From assembly GCA_038522635.1 (NCBI GenBank), contig JBCBJZ010000071.1, positions 1 to 17,630 on the forward strand: a stretch of DNA of 17,630 nucleotides, read 5' to 3'. The translations under genes and the position numbers were made by a program. The DNA comes from JBCBJZ01 sp038522635 (GTDB taxonomy: Bacteria > Pseudomonadota > Alphaproteobacteria > Rhizobiales > Hyphomicrobiaceae). Each line of letters begins with the position of its first letter. The first letter of the stretch is position 1. Shown here piece by piece: positions 6,723-14,780 of the stretch. The notes under the pieces are model-generated. The model was given only the letters and a program-made list of their open reading frames with translations, was not told the DNA's origin and did not search any database.

Positions 6723-7472
6723 TCATACCGCGTCCGGGTAATCGACCTGCATGAAATAGAGCCCGCAGGCTGGCGCCACCGGACCGCACCGCTTGCGATC
6801 ACGTGCAGCTAAAGCCACCGCGATCTCGTCGGCCGCCCATCGCCCTTCGCCCACCATCTTCAGTGAGCCTGCCATCGAGCGGACCTGCGCGTGCAGGAAT
6901 GAGCGTGCGCGCACGTCGATGGTGATGAGGTCGCCCTCGCGCGTGACCGTACAGTGATCAACCGTGCGCATCGGCGACTTCGCCTGGCAGCCTGCGGCAC
7001 GAAACGTCGTAAAGTCGTGATGCCCCAGAAAGTGGCTGGCGGCGTGCGCCATCGCATCAACATCGAGCGGGCGGGGCACTTGCCAACGGCGGTTCGTATG
7101 GATGGCCGTCGGTGCGCGGCGGTTCTCGATCAGATAGCGGTAGGCGCGGCGCACCGCACTGAAGCGCGCGTCAAACGATGCCGGCACGGGGCGAGCGCGA
7201 AGCACCACCACCGGCAGCGGACGCAAATGGAAGTTCAACGCATCGCGAATTTGGTCAGGCGCGCGCGTCTCCGGCAAATCGATGTGCGCCACCTGGCCGA
7301 AGGCGTGGACGCCTGAATCGGTCCGCCCCGCACCGTGCACCACGGTGTTGACCCCGCAATACGCGACGAGCGCGTCCTGCAAGGCGCCCTGCACGGTGGG
7401 ACCGTCGGCCTGCTTCTGCCAGCCGTGGAAAGGCGTGCCGTCGTATTCGATGTCGAGGCGGTAGCGCGGCAT
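6723..7472 (-). CDS. truA: tRNA pseudouridine(38-40) synthase TruA
   Basis: TruA converts U38, U39 and U40 in the anticodon arm of many tRNAs to pseudouridine. The 249-residue protein begins MPRYRLDIEYDGTPFHGWQ, the classic TruA start. The catalytic Asp52 lies in GAGRTDSGVHAFGQ (48-60). Later family segments include RRAYRYLIENR, DFTTFRAAGC and FLHAQVRSMAG. I chose the ATG at 7472 over an in-frame GTG/ATG start at 7526 because the family begins here and the extra 18 residues look random. The Shine-Dalgarno sequence is weak. It is the last gene of a minus-strand run that starts with def and fmt, an arrangement common in alphaproteobacteria, here interrupted by the Gly-rich secreted protein gene. 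Confidence 0.95.
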   Translation of the reverse strand: MPRYRLDIEYDGTPFHGWQKQADGPTVQGALQDALVAYCGVNTVVHGAGRTDSGVHAFGQVAHIDLPETRAPDQIRDALNFHLRPLPVVVLRARPVPASFDARFSAVRRAYRYLIENRRAPTAIHTNRRWQVPRPLDVDAMAHAASHFLGHHDFTTFRAAGCQAKSPMRTVDHCTVTREGDLITIDVRARSFLHAQVRSMAGSLKMVGEGRWAADEIAVALAARDRKRCGPVAPACGLYFMQVDYPDAV

Positions 7473-7599
7473 GGGGCTTCTGGCTGGCTTGCGGGTCGAG
7501 CCTGGTGATGCCGCAACGCGCACCAAAACGCCAGCATGGAGGCCGCCCCCTCCTGCGCGAAGGGTAGCGGCCCTGAAAGGCTACGGCCTGAGCCTTCGA

Positions 7600-8079
7600 T
7601 TAATGCCGCTTGCCGCCGCGGCGCACGCCGAACCGACGTGGTCCACGCACGCCCGCGTTCGGACGTCCGAATTTGCCGAAGCGGCCAAACCGCCCGTTGC
7701 GGCCGAACTTGCCGGCATGGCCGAAACCGCCGACCACGCCGCCCGGCCCATAGCCGCCCGCGCCGCCGTTGTAGTTGTAATTGTAGTTGTGGCTCTGATT
7801 GTAGGTGCGGTGTTCCACATCCTCAAAGCTGAGTGACAGCGGCGTCCGTCCACCCGGATTGATGATCACGCGCTTGGTCGGCGGCAGCGGGCGAAAGACG
7901 CGCACACCCGCTTCGATGGTGACGGTCGCACCGTAGTAGGCGCGAGGCTCGATGCGCACGGTCTCACCGGCGTTCACGCTCGCAACCCCAAGGTTCAGCG
8001 CGGCCGCTGCCGCCATCGCAATGCCCAGCGTGCGTGCGCGCATGCCTTTCGCGTCTGTGTGCAGTCCCCAACGTCGCAT
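7600..8079 (-). CDS. Secreted Gly/Arg/Phe-rich protein of unknown function
   Basis: The 159-residue product has an N-terminal signal peptide: Arg-rich start, then a hydrophobic core (TLGIAMAAAAALNLGVASVNA) and a likely cleavage after Ala37 in VNA-GE. The mature part has a short folded-looking region (residues 38-90: TVRIEPRAYYGATVTIEAG, PTKRVIINPGG, PLSLSFEDVEH). A low-complexity tail follows: NYNYNYN (98-104), a Gly-rich stretch (GGAGGYGPGGVVGGFG), then basic FGR/FGK repeats ending RRGGKRH. No cysteines are present. The start at 8079 has a GGAG sequence 7 nt upstream and is preferred over in-frame starts at 8190 and 8043. No family is recognised. The tail might bind nucleic acid, polysaccharide or surface polymers, but that is speculation. 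A perfect inverted repeat GTTCA-5-TGAAC lies upstream at 8127-8141. Confidence 0.75.
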   Translation of the reverse strand: MRRWGLHTDAKGMRARTLGIAMAAAAALNLGVASVNAGETVRIEPRAYYGATVTIEAGVRVFRPLPPTKRVIINPGGRTPLSLSFEDVEHRTYNQSHNYNYNYNGGAGGYGPGGVVGGFGHAGKFGRNGRFGRFGKFGRPNAGVRGPRRFGVRRGGKRH

Positions 8080-8288
8080 GTGCTCACTCCGAACGGTTGG
8101 CCCGCTAGACCATGCGCTGACGGGCGGTTCAATTTCTGAACGTAAGCCTAGCGCAGAGCGTTCGTGCAGCTTTAAGGGATCGCTAACCATGCTTAACGCT
8201 TGCGCAGTCGATCGGGTGGCAGCACCGCCCTCGACAGGCCCGTGGCTCTGGTTGCGCTTTGATGCCGGGTCGCCGTTCCGCGGTCGCG

Positions 8289-9242
8289 TTAAGCCAAGAC
8301 GCTGCCGCGCTGCACCTGCGCGCCGCGCTGGAAAATCGCGGCGTCCATCGGCGTCTTGCCGGCCCGTTGTACCTCGTGAAAGCTGACAGCGCCGGTTCCG
8401 CAGGCGATGGTCAGCGTCGCTTCATCGAGCACGGTGCCGGGCGCAGCGTCATCGGTTTTGAGGTCGGGAGCGATCACGCTCGTGCGCAGAACCTTCACGC
8501 GCTCGCCTTGCGTTTTGCCCTGCACCGGCATCAGGCACCAGGCGCCCGGAAACGGCGACAACCCGCGGATCTGGTTGTGAACCGCGGCGGCAGGCTTCGT
8601 GAAGTCGATGCGGGCTTCAGCCTTTTCGATCTTGGCAGCGTAAGTGACGCCATCGTTCACCTGCGGACGGCATGTTAGCGTGCCCGCTTCCAAAGCGGCC
8701 AGCGCACGCATCATCAAGGCTGCGCCACGAACGGCAAGATCATCGTGCAGGTCGCCAGCGGTCATATCGGGTCCGATCGCGACCGTTTCGGCGAGGCAGA
8801 TCGGCCCCGTATCAAGCCCCTCGTCCATGCGCATCACGATGGCTGCAGTGCTGTCATCGCCCGCCATCACCGCACGTTGGATCGGGGCGGCGCCACGCCA
8901 CCGAGGCAGCGCAGACGCGTGCAGGTTGAAGCAGCCGTGCGTAGGCGCATCGAGGATCGCGCGGGGGAGCAGCAACCCATAAGCGATCACCACCGCAGCA
9001 TCGGCGGCAAGGTCGGCAAAGGCGCGCTGGGCGCCCTCATCCTTGAGCGAGGTGGGTGTGCGCACGTCAAGTGCGGCGGCCTCAGCGAACGCATGGACGG
9101 GCGTTGGCCGCAACTTCATCGCGCGTCCGGCCGGACGCGGCGGTTGGGCGTAAACGGCAGCGATTTCGTGGCCCGCGTCGATAAGGGCCCTCAGGGTGGG
9201 CACGGAGAAATCGGGCGTCCCCATGAAGATGATGCGGGCCAT
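8289..9242 (-). CDS. fmt: Methionyl-tRNA formyltransferase
   Basis: Fmt transfers a formyl group from 10-formyltetrahydrofolate to initiator Met-tRNA. The 317 residues match the usual length (315 in E. coli). The start MARIIFMGTPDFSVPTLRAL is diagnostic, and the catalytic residues are visible: Asn106 and His108 in GCFNLHASALPRWRGAAPIQ and Asp144 in MDEGLDTGPI. The C-terminal OB-fold domain, which contacts tRNA, follows from about residue 205 (INDGVTYAAKI-type segment, here VNDGVTYAAKIEKAEARIDF). AAGGA lies 6 nt upstream of the ATG at 9242. It lies 146 bp downstream of def on the same strand, the standard def-fmt pairing: Fmt adds the formyl group that Def later removes. Confidence 0.96.
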   Translation of the reverse strand: MARIIFMGTPDFSVPTLRALIDAGHEIAAVYAQPPRPAGRAMKLRPTPVHAFAEAAALDVRTPTSLKDEGAQRAFADLAADAAVVIAYGLLLPRAILDAPTHGCFNLHASALPRWRGAAPIQRAVMAGDDSTAAIVMRMDEGLDTGPICLAETVAIGPDMTAGDLHDDLAVRGAALMMRALAALEAGTLTCRPQVNDGVTYAAKIEKAEARIDFTKPAAAVHNQIRGLSPFPGAWCLMPVQGKTQGERVKVLRTSVIAPDLKTDDAAPGTVLDEATLTIACGTGAVSFHEVQRAGKTPMDAAIFQRGAQVQRGSVLA

Positions 9243-9388
9243 GGGCGTGTCCTTGCGCGCGGGTGTTCAAGGTTAAATGTGAGCGGGCGGTCAAACGGCG
9301 GTTTGGGCGAGGCTCTGGCGGCATGCATCGTGCGGTGGTGGCTGGCGGCAGACGGACAGCGCCCGTGGCGCGGAGCCCGCGTGTCGCC

Positions 9389-9997
9389 TCACGCGGAACG
9401 TGCGGACTTTCTGAATTTGCGCACCACCATGTCGCGCTTCAGCCGTGACAGGAAATCGATGATCAGCTTGCCGTCGAGGTGGTCCATCTCGTGTTGGATG
9501 GCGGTCGCGAGCAGGCCGTCAGCTTCCAGCGTCTGCGGTTGGCCTTCGCGGTCGGTGTAGGTCAGTGTGACCGCGGCCGGGCGCTCGATGTCGACCAGCA
9601 CATCGGGGAGCGACAGACAGCCCTCTTCATAGGGGCTGAACGCGGTGCTGCGGTGGACGATCTGCGGGTTGATCAAAAACAAGGGGTCGGGGACGCGCTT
9701 TGGTGCGGGCGCACGCGTCGCTTCGCTCGGCTCACCGAGCGCTGGTGTGGCATTTGGCGAACTCGCCTCAGAAATGCCGACGCTCGCAGATGCCGGATCA
9801 GGCTTTCCTACATCGATCACCACCATCCGCCGTGGCACCGCCACCTGTACGGCGGCCAGGCCAATACCGGGCGCGTCGTACATCGTCTCCAGCATATCAT
9901 CGAGGAGTTTCTGCACGTCGGCGTCAAGGCGCTCCACCGGTGCAGACGTGCTGCGCAGCAGAGGATCGGGCAAGGTGATGATGTCGAGAACGGCCAT
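9389..9997 (-). CDS. def: Peptide deformylase with a disordered linker insertion
   Basis: This metalloenzyme removes the N-formyl group from nascent proteins. All three active-site motifs are present: GIGLAAVQV (44-52), EEGCLSLP (124-131) with metal ligand Cys127, and QHEMDHLDG (168-176) with His169, His173 and catalytic Glu170. At 202 residues it is about 30 longer than usual. The extra part is a Ser/Ala/Pro/Glu-rich insertion at ~66-99 (GKPDPASASVGISEASSPNA and on to KRVPDPLFLIN), falling in the loop between two core strands. The motifs are intact, so activity should be preserved. It is the first gene of the minus-strand def-fmt-truA run, divergent from recJ. Confidence 0.95.
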   Translation of the reverse strand: MAVLDIITLPDPLLRSTSAPVERLDADVQKLLDDMLETMYDAPGIGLAAVQVAVPRRMVVIDVGKPDPASASVGISEASSPNATPALGEPSEATRAPAPKRVPDPLFLINPQIVHRSTAFSPYEEGCLSLPDVLVDIERPAAVTLTYTDREGQPQTLEADGLLATAIQHEMDHLDGKLIIDFLSRLKRDMVVRKFRKSARSA

Positions 9998-10162
9998 GCG
10001 CGGGATGTAGCAAACCTGAGGGGCGGGTCAACGGCGCCGTGTGATCGAAGCGCTGCCGCGTTATCCCCATCCACGGGATCGGTTGATCTACACCCGACCT
10101 GCGCAAAGCTGCCATCCTGAGGCGTTGATTCGGGACTTTTGAGCTCTTGAGGGGAGACCGCG

Positions 10163-11998
10163 ATGGCAGCGCTCGCGACCACCACGCCCACCGGCGCCAT
10201 GACCGAGGATGCGCCTTATCTGGGCGTGACCTGCTCGGTCCGCGGCATGGCCTGGCGCGCGCGCCTCGCCCCCTCGCAGGAGCACATCGCAGCAGCCATC
10301 GCGCAGACCCATGGGCTGCCCGAACTGCTCGGGCGCACGTTGGCGGCGCGTGGCGTCAGCCTCGATGACGTGCCCGATTTTCTTGAGCCTTCGATCAAGG
10401 CGCTGATGCCTGACCCCAGCATCATGGTCGATATGGACAAAGCGGCTGCGCGTTTGGCCGATGCCATCGAAACCGCTGAACCGGTGGCTATCTTCGGCGA
10501 CTACGACGTCGACGGCGGTGCCTCGACCGCGCTGATGCAGCGCTTTCTGGCGGCCCATGGGCAAACCGGCCGGCTCTACATCCCCGATCGCCTGCTGGAG
10601 GGTTACGGCCCTAACGCACCCGCGATCACACAGCTCATCGAGAACGGTGCCAAGCTGATCGTGACCGTCGATTGCGGCACCACCAGCTTTGAGCCGTTGC
10701 AGGCGGCGCAGGGGACGGGTTGCGATGTGATCGTTGTGGATCACCACCAGGCCGATGAGCGGTTGCCGGCGGCGCATGCTGTTGTGAATCCAAACCGGCA
10801 GGATGATCTGTCCGGGCTCGGTCATCTCTGTGCCGCCGGGGTGGTCTTCATGCTGCTCGTTGCGACAACGCGCACGCTGCGCACCCGCGGTTTTTACGCG
10901 GACAAGCGGGCCGCGCCGAACCTGATGGCGATGCTCGACCTCGTTGCGCTGGCGACCGTTTGCGATGTGGTGCCACTCGAAGGGCTCAACCGCGCGTTCG
11001 TCGTCCGCGGCCTCCAGGTTATGCGCGAACGCGATAACAGGGGCCTGCGGGCGCTGTTTGAGTGCACCGGGCTTAACGCTGTGCCCACGCCTTACCATCT
11101 GGGGTTTGTCCTGGGGCCGCGCATCAACGCGGGTGGGCGGATCGGCGAAGCGACGCTCGGCGCGCGGTTGCTGTCAACGCAAGACCCAGGCGAGGCGGCG
11201 CGTATCGCCAGCACGCTTGACCGCCTGAATAAGGAGCGCAAGGCGCTCGAGACCCGCATGCTGGAAGAGGCGATGGCCAATGCCGAAGCCTTGGTCGAGG
11301 CGCAGCCTGAGACGCCCGTTATCATGGTTGGCTCAGAGGCGTGGCATAAGGGCGTGGTCGGCCTCGTTGCAAGCCGGTTGACGGAACGTTTTCACCGGCC
11401 TTCCTGCGTGATCGCTTGGGAAAGCGCCGATCGCGGGACGGGCTCGCTGCGGTCCGTCGATGGCGTCGATATCGGCGGCGCCGTCCGCGATGCCATGGCG
11501 CAAGGGCTCCTGATCAAGGGCGGCGGCCATGCGATGGCGGCGGGGCTGACGGTGGCGCGGTCTCAGTTTGAACCGCTGCGCGAGCATTTCGCGCATGAAC
11601 TGACGTTGGCCGCCCGCGAGGCCCGTGCGCGCGCCGTCTTCCACATCGATGCGAGCCTGACGCCGAAGGCCGCAACCCACCGGGTGGTCGAACTGCTCGA
11701 GCGCGCCGGTCCCTACGGCCAAAACAACCCGCAGCCGCGCTTCGCTTTCCCGCACCACACGCTGCGTTACGCCAAGATCGTGGGGGAAAACCACGTGCGC
11801 TGTTCCCTGCAAGGCCCCGACGGCTCGAAGCTCGATGCCATCGCCTTTCGTGCAAGCGGCCAGCCAATCGGCGAAGCGCTGCTGAACGCGGGCGGGCGGC
11901 CGTTGCACATCGCGGGGACGCTCAAGCCCAACGATTTCAACGGTCAGCGCAAGATCGATCTCTTCATCGATGACGTCGCAGAGCCCGGCAAGGTTTGA
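10163..11998 (+). CDS. recJ: Single-stranded-DNA-specific exonuclease RecJ
   Basis: RecJ degrades single-stranded DNA 5' to 3' in recombination, mismatch and base-excision repair. The 611-residue protein shows the DHH phosphoesterase motifs: FGDYDVDGGAST (111-122), VDCGTTSFEPL (169-179) and VVDHHQADERLP (191-202). It also has the DHHA1 motif IKGGGHAMAAG and a C-terminal OB-fold-like segment (FAFPHHTLRYAKIVGENHV). The length fits alphaproteobacterial RecJ. ATG at 10163 is preceded by a strong GAGGGGAG sequence. It is divergent from def with a 165-bp gap and stands alone, about 150 bp before tRNA-Glu on the same strand. No missing motif or frameshift is seen. Confidence 0.96.
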   Translation: MAALATTTPTGAMTEDAPYLGVTCSVRGMAWRARLAPSQEHIAAAIAQTHGLPELLGRTLAARGVSLDDVPDFLEPSIKALMPDPSIMVDMDKAAARLADAIETAEPVAIFGDYDVDGGASTALMQRFLAAHGQTGRLYIPDRLLEGYGPNAPAITQLIENGAKLIVTVDCGTTSFEPLQAAQGTGCDVIVVDHHQADERLPAAHAVVNPNRQDDLSGLGHLCAAGVVFMLLVATTRTLRTRGFYADKRAAPNLMAMLDLVALATVCDVVPLEGLNRAFVVRGLQVMRERDNRGLRALFECTGLNAVPTPYHLGFVLGPRINAGGRIGEATLGARLLSTQDPGEAARIASTLDRLNKERKALETRMLEEAMANAEALVEAQPETPVIMVGSEAWHKGVVGLVASRLTERFHRPSCVIAWESADRGTGSLRSVDGVDIGGAVRDAMAQGLLIKGGGHAMAAGLTVARSQFEPLREHFAHELTLAAREARARAVFHIDASLTPKAATHRVVELLERAGPYGQNNPQPRFAFPHHTLRYAKIVGENHVRCSLQGPDGSKLDAIAFRASGQPIGEALLNAGGRPLHIAGTLKPNDFNGQRKIDLFIDDVAEPGKV

Positions 11999-12108
11999 GC
12001 ATGAGCTCACGGTTGGCGCATACGCGCTGACGGGATGAGCTCGCACCGAGCGACGGCATCTTGCGCAAAGGCTTGTCCAATGCGGCATTCTGCGGTAGCA
12101 CCGCGGCC

Positions 12109-12137
12109 TTGCCAGCGTCAGGCCGCCCGATTATACC
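12109..12137 (+). promoter_or_regulatory. Sigma-70-type promoter of tRNA-Glu
   Basis: TTGCCA at 12109-12114, a 17-nt spacer and TATACC at 12132-12137 match the -35/-10 pattern (5/6 and 4/6). The first base of the mature tRNA is at 12147, so the transcript would have a very short 5' leader, as is common for tRNA genes. Confidence 0.5.
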
Positions 12138-12146
12138 GGCGTTCAC

Positions 12147-12221
12147 GCTCCCTTCGTCTATCGGTTAGGACGCCAGATTTTCAATCTGGAAAGAGGGGTT
12201 CGATTCCCCTAGGGAGCGCCA
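12147..12221 (+). tRNA. tRNA-Glu (anticodon UUC), CCA encoded
   Basis: A full cloverleaf can be drawn. The acceptor stem is GCTCCCT/AGGGAGC, followed by a D arm with GGTTAGG. The anticodon stem CCAGA/TCTGG holds the loop TTTTCAA, so the anticodon is UUC and the tRNA reads GAA/GAG codons. The T arm is GGGG-TTCGATT-CCCC. The discriminator is G (12218) and CCA is encoded at 12219-12221. rimO starts 147 bp downstream on the same strand. No integrase or att-like duplication of the tRNA 3' end is visible. Confidence 0.97.
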
Positions 12222-12368
12222 CGCTGGTTCGCTGGTTCGCGGTTTCGCCGCTTCACGTGGGCCACGCGGCGGCCATCGCCGCTGGTCGGCCGGTCGTTAT
12301 CGGTTTGCCAGGCCCGCCGCGGCTCAATCTGCCCCTCAATTTGCAACACCAGTCGAGAGCGTTTGCCC

Positions 12369-13727
12369 ATGACGGCCGTTACGCCTGTGCGCCCGCCGAC
12401 GGTGGGGTTTGTGTCGTTGGGTTGCCCGAAGGCGCTGGTCGATTCTGAACGCATCATCACGCGGCTCCGCGCGGAGGGCTACGCGCTCAGCCATGATTAC
12501 GATGGTGCGGACGTGGTGGTGGTCAACACGTGCGGTTTCCTTGACAGCGCCAAGGGCGAAAGCCTCGACGCGATCGGGGAAGCGCTTGACGCCAACGGCC
12601 GCGTGATCGTCACCGGCTGTATGGGCGGTGATCCCGACGCGATCCGCGCAGCCCACCCCGGCGTGCTGGCGGTGACGGGGCCACATCAATACGAGCAGGT
12701 GATGAGCGCGGTGCGCGAGGCGGTTCAACCCGCCCACGATGCCCGCTTTGACCTCGTCCCCGAAGCGGGGCTGCGCCTTACGCCACGTCACTACGCCTAT
12801 GTGAAGATTTCCGAAGGCTGCAACAACGCCTGCTCGTTCTGCATCATTCCCGCGTTGCGCGGACGCTTGGCAAGCCGGCCGCTGGACGATGTGATGCGCG
12901 AGGCGGAGCGTCTGGTCGCAGCCGGCGTCAAAGAGCTGCTGGTCATCTCTCAAGACACCAGCGCCTACGGGCTCGATCTCAAATACGCGCCGCGCCCCTG
13001 GCGTGGCGAAAGCCATCCCACGCGGTTGACGGCACTTGCCCGCGCGCTGGGTACGCTCGGCGTGTGGGTTCGCTTCCACTACGTCTACCCCTACCCGCAT
13101 GTGGACGAGATCATCCCGCTGATGGCGGAAGGCACGATCCTGCCGTACCTCGACTGCCCCTTCCAGCACGCCTCACCGCGCGTGCTGAAGGCCATGCGCC
13201 GCCCCGCGCACGGCGAGCGTACGGCCGCCCGCATTGCCGCGTGGCGCGCGCTTTGCCCTGCGTTGGCCCTGCGTTCGACGTTCATCGTCGGGTTTCCAGG
13301 CGAAACGGACGAGGACTTCGAGCTGCTGCTCGATTGGCTGCGCGCGGTGAAGCTCAATCACGTCGGATGCTTCAAGTACGAAGCGGTGGAGGGGGCGGCG
13401 GCGAACGCGCTTGAGGGTGCCGTGCCCGAAGCCGTGAAGGAAGAGCGCTGGCACCGTTTGATGGCGACCCAGCAGGAGATCAGCGCTGAGCGCTTGCGCA
13501 GCCGTATCGGTCAGCGGGTGAGCGTGCTGGTCGATGACGTCGGTGAAGATGACGGGGGCGAAGATGAGGGCGGCGAAGCGGGTGCGACCGCACGCTCAGC
13601 CTGGGAAGCGCCCGACGTCGATGGCAACGTCCTGATCGATGATGCAACGAACCTTGCGGTGGGCGATCAGGTTGACGTGGTGATCACCGACACCGAGGAC
13701 TACGACAGCTACGCGCGTCTGGCGTAA
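12369..13727 (+). CDS. rimO: Ribosomal protein S12 methylthiotransferase RimO
   Basis: This radical-SAM enzyme adds a methylthio group to Asp89 of ribosomal protein S12. The protein has 452 residues if the ATG at 12369 is used; an in-frame TTG two codons earlier is less likely. The N-terminal MTTase domain has Cys19 in SLGCPKALVDSER, Cys55 in NTCGFLDSAK and Cys84 in GCMGGD, ligands of the auxiliary 4Fe-4S cluster. The radical-SAM motif is Cys151/155/158 in ISEGCNNACSFCIIP. LGCPK plus the DSE segment marks RimO rather than MiaB. The C-terminal TRAM domain, which contacts the substrate, carries a 15-residue Asp/Glu/Gly insertion at ~389-403 encoded by a 15-bp imperfect tandem repeat. It converges with fabI across an 11-bp gap. 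Confidence 0.95.
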   Translation: MTAVTPVRPPTVGFVSLGCPKALVDSERIITRLRAEGYALSHDYDGADVVVVNTCGFLDSAKGESLDAIGEALDANGRVIVTGCMGGDPDAIRAAHPGVLAVTGPHQYEQVMSAVREAVQPAHDARFDLVPEAGLRLTPRHYAYVKISEGCNNACSFCIIPALRGRLASRPLDDVMREAERLVAAGVKELLVISQDTSAYGLDLKYAPRPWRGESHPTRLTALARALGTLGVWVRFHYVYPYPHVDEIIPLMAEGTILPYLDCPFQHASPRVLKAMRRPAHGERTAARIAAWRALCPALALRSTFIVGFPGETDEDFELLLDWLRAVKLNHVGCFKYEAVEGAAANALEGAVPEAVKEERWHRLMATQQEISAERLRSRIGQRVSVLVDDVGEDDGGEDEGGEAGATARSAWEAPDVDGNVLIDDATNLAVGDQVDVVITDTEDYDSYARLA

Positions 13728-13738
13728 CCGTTATTCGA

Positions 13739-14611
13739 TCACTCGGCAGCCTGTGACGGCTTTGCCTTGGCGCCGGGCGTCGGTGCCTGGTCGATCGTCT
13801 TGAGCGCATCAAGGGTCGGCATGGCGACGATGTTGTAGCCGCAGTCGACAAAATGAACTTCGCCCGTGACGCCCCCCGACATGTCCGACAACAGATAGAG
13901 CGCGGCACCGCCGACCTCGTTGAGGTGCGGCGTACGGCGTAGCGGCGCGTGATCGCCCTGGTAGTTGAAAATGATCCGCGCATCCGAAATGCCGGAGCCG
14001 GCGAGCGTGCGCATGGGGCCAGCCGACAAGGCGTTCACGCGGATGCCGTCGGGGCCGAAATCGGCAGCGAGGTAACGCACCGAAGCTTCAAGGGCGGCCT
14101 TCGCAACGCCCATCACATTGTACGATGGCACAACGCGCGTTGCCCCGCCGTAGGTGAGCGTCAGCAGCGAGCCTCCACCCTTCATCAGCTTGGCCGCGCG
14201 CTTCGCGACTTCGGTAAAGGAGAAGCACGAGATTACCATCGTGTTGGTGAAGTTATCGCGCGTGGTGTCGGAATAGCGCCCGTGCAATTCCCGCCGGTCG
14301 GAAAAAGCCAGCGCGTGGACCACGAAGTCCAGGCCACCCCACGTCTTTTCGATCTCTTCAAACGTGGCATCTACGCTTGCCAGGTCGGCCACATCGCAGG
14401 GCACGATGACGTCGGCGTTCACCGATTCTGCGAGCGGGACCGCGCGCCGCCCGAACGCCTCACCCTGGTAGGTGAACGCGAGCTTCGCGCCCTGGCCCGC
14501 CAGCACGCGCGCGATGCCCCACGCGATCGAGCGGTCGTTCGCGACGCCCATGATCAATCCGCGCTTACCCGCCATCAACGGGCCCGGTTGCGCGATGTCC
14601 GTATCAGCCAT
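13739..14611 (-). CDS. fabI: Enoyl-ACP reductase (NADH), FabI type
   Basis: FabI carries out the last reduction of each fatty acid elongation cycle. The 290-residue protein has the cofactor motif MGVANDRSIAWGIA (21-34). The catalytic residues are Tyr154 and Tyr164 with Lys171 (TYGGATRVVPSYNVMGVAKA), matching the Tyr-x6-Lys pattern plus upstream Tyr of FabI. The usual ALSAGPMRTLAGSGI segment follows. The ATG at 14611 has an AGGAG sequence 6 nt upstream; an in-frame start at 14665 would add 18 unrelated residues. The C-terminal tail (TIDQAPTPGAKAKPSQAAE) is longer and less ordered than in E. coli. It is the third gene of the fabA-fabB-fabI run, 158 bp after fabB. That arrangement is typical of Hyphomicrobiales, which often carry a second fabI elsewhere. 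Confidence 0.95.
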   Translation of the reverse strand: MADTDIAQPGPLMAGKRGLIMGVANDRSIAWGIARVLAGQGAKLAFTYQGEAFGRRAVPLAESVNADVIVPCDVADLASVDATFEEIEKTWGGLDFVVHALAFSDRRELHGRYSDTTRDNFTNTMVISCFSFTEVAKRAAKLMKGGGSLLTLTYGGATRVVPSYNVMGVAKAALEASVRYLAADFGPDGIRVNALSAGPMRTLAGSGISDARIIFNYQGDHAPLRRTPHLNEVGGAALYLLSDMSGGVTGEVHFVDCGYNIVAMPTLDALKTIDQAPTPGAKAKPSQAAE

Positions 14612-14755
14612 GGCTGCTCCTAACGTTCGATGGCTCGCATCACGCACCCTTGCCCGTCGCAGCAAGGCGGTGCGGTGCGCTGATAACTCAAAGGGAGGGC
14701 CGCTTGATCATGGTCCCGTCGTTCCCGGTTGCGGCGCCTGGCGCAAGCTACTTAC

Positions 14756-14780
14756 AGGGTCGCCCAGCCCTAGCGACCCT
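14756..14780 (-). terminator. Stem-loop spanning the fabB stop codon
   Basis: AGGGTCGC (14756-14763) and GCGACCCT (14773-14780) are perfect 8-bp complements with a 9-nt loop. The fabB TAG stop (14770-14772 on the minus strand) lies in the loop. There is no T-run downstream, so intrinsic termination is uncertain. It could instead protect the upstream fabA-fabB mRNA or attenuate fabI. Confidence 0.4.

Noticed and set aside
7471..7836. Plus-strand frame of 121 codons ending in a hydrophobic VVVVIVVVALIVGAVF-like stretch
   Set aside because: The hydrophobic run is the antisense reading of the Asn-Tyr repeat of the secreted protein, which has a signal peptide and a good Shine-Dalgarno sequence on the minus strand.
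8127..8141. GTTC-N7-GAAC, considered as a LexA (SOS) box
   Set aside because: The alphaproteobacterial box is a direct repeat (GTTC-N7-GTTC or GAAC-N7-GAAC), while this is inverted. It also does not precede a DNA-damage gene.
12147..12221. tRNA-Glu as an integration site for a genomic island
   Set aside because: No integrase, no duplicated tRNA 3' end, and housekeeping genes on both sides.
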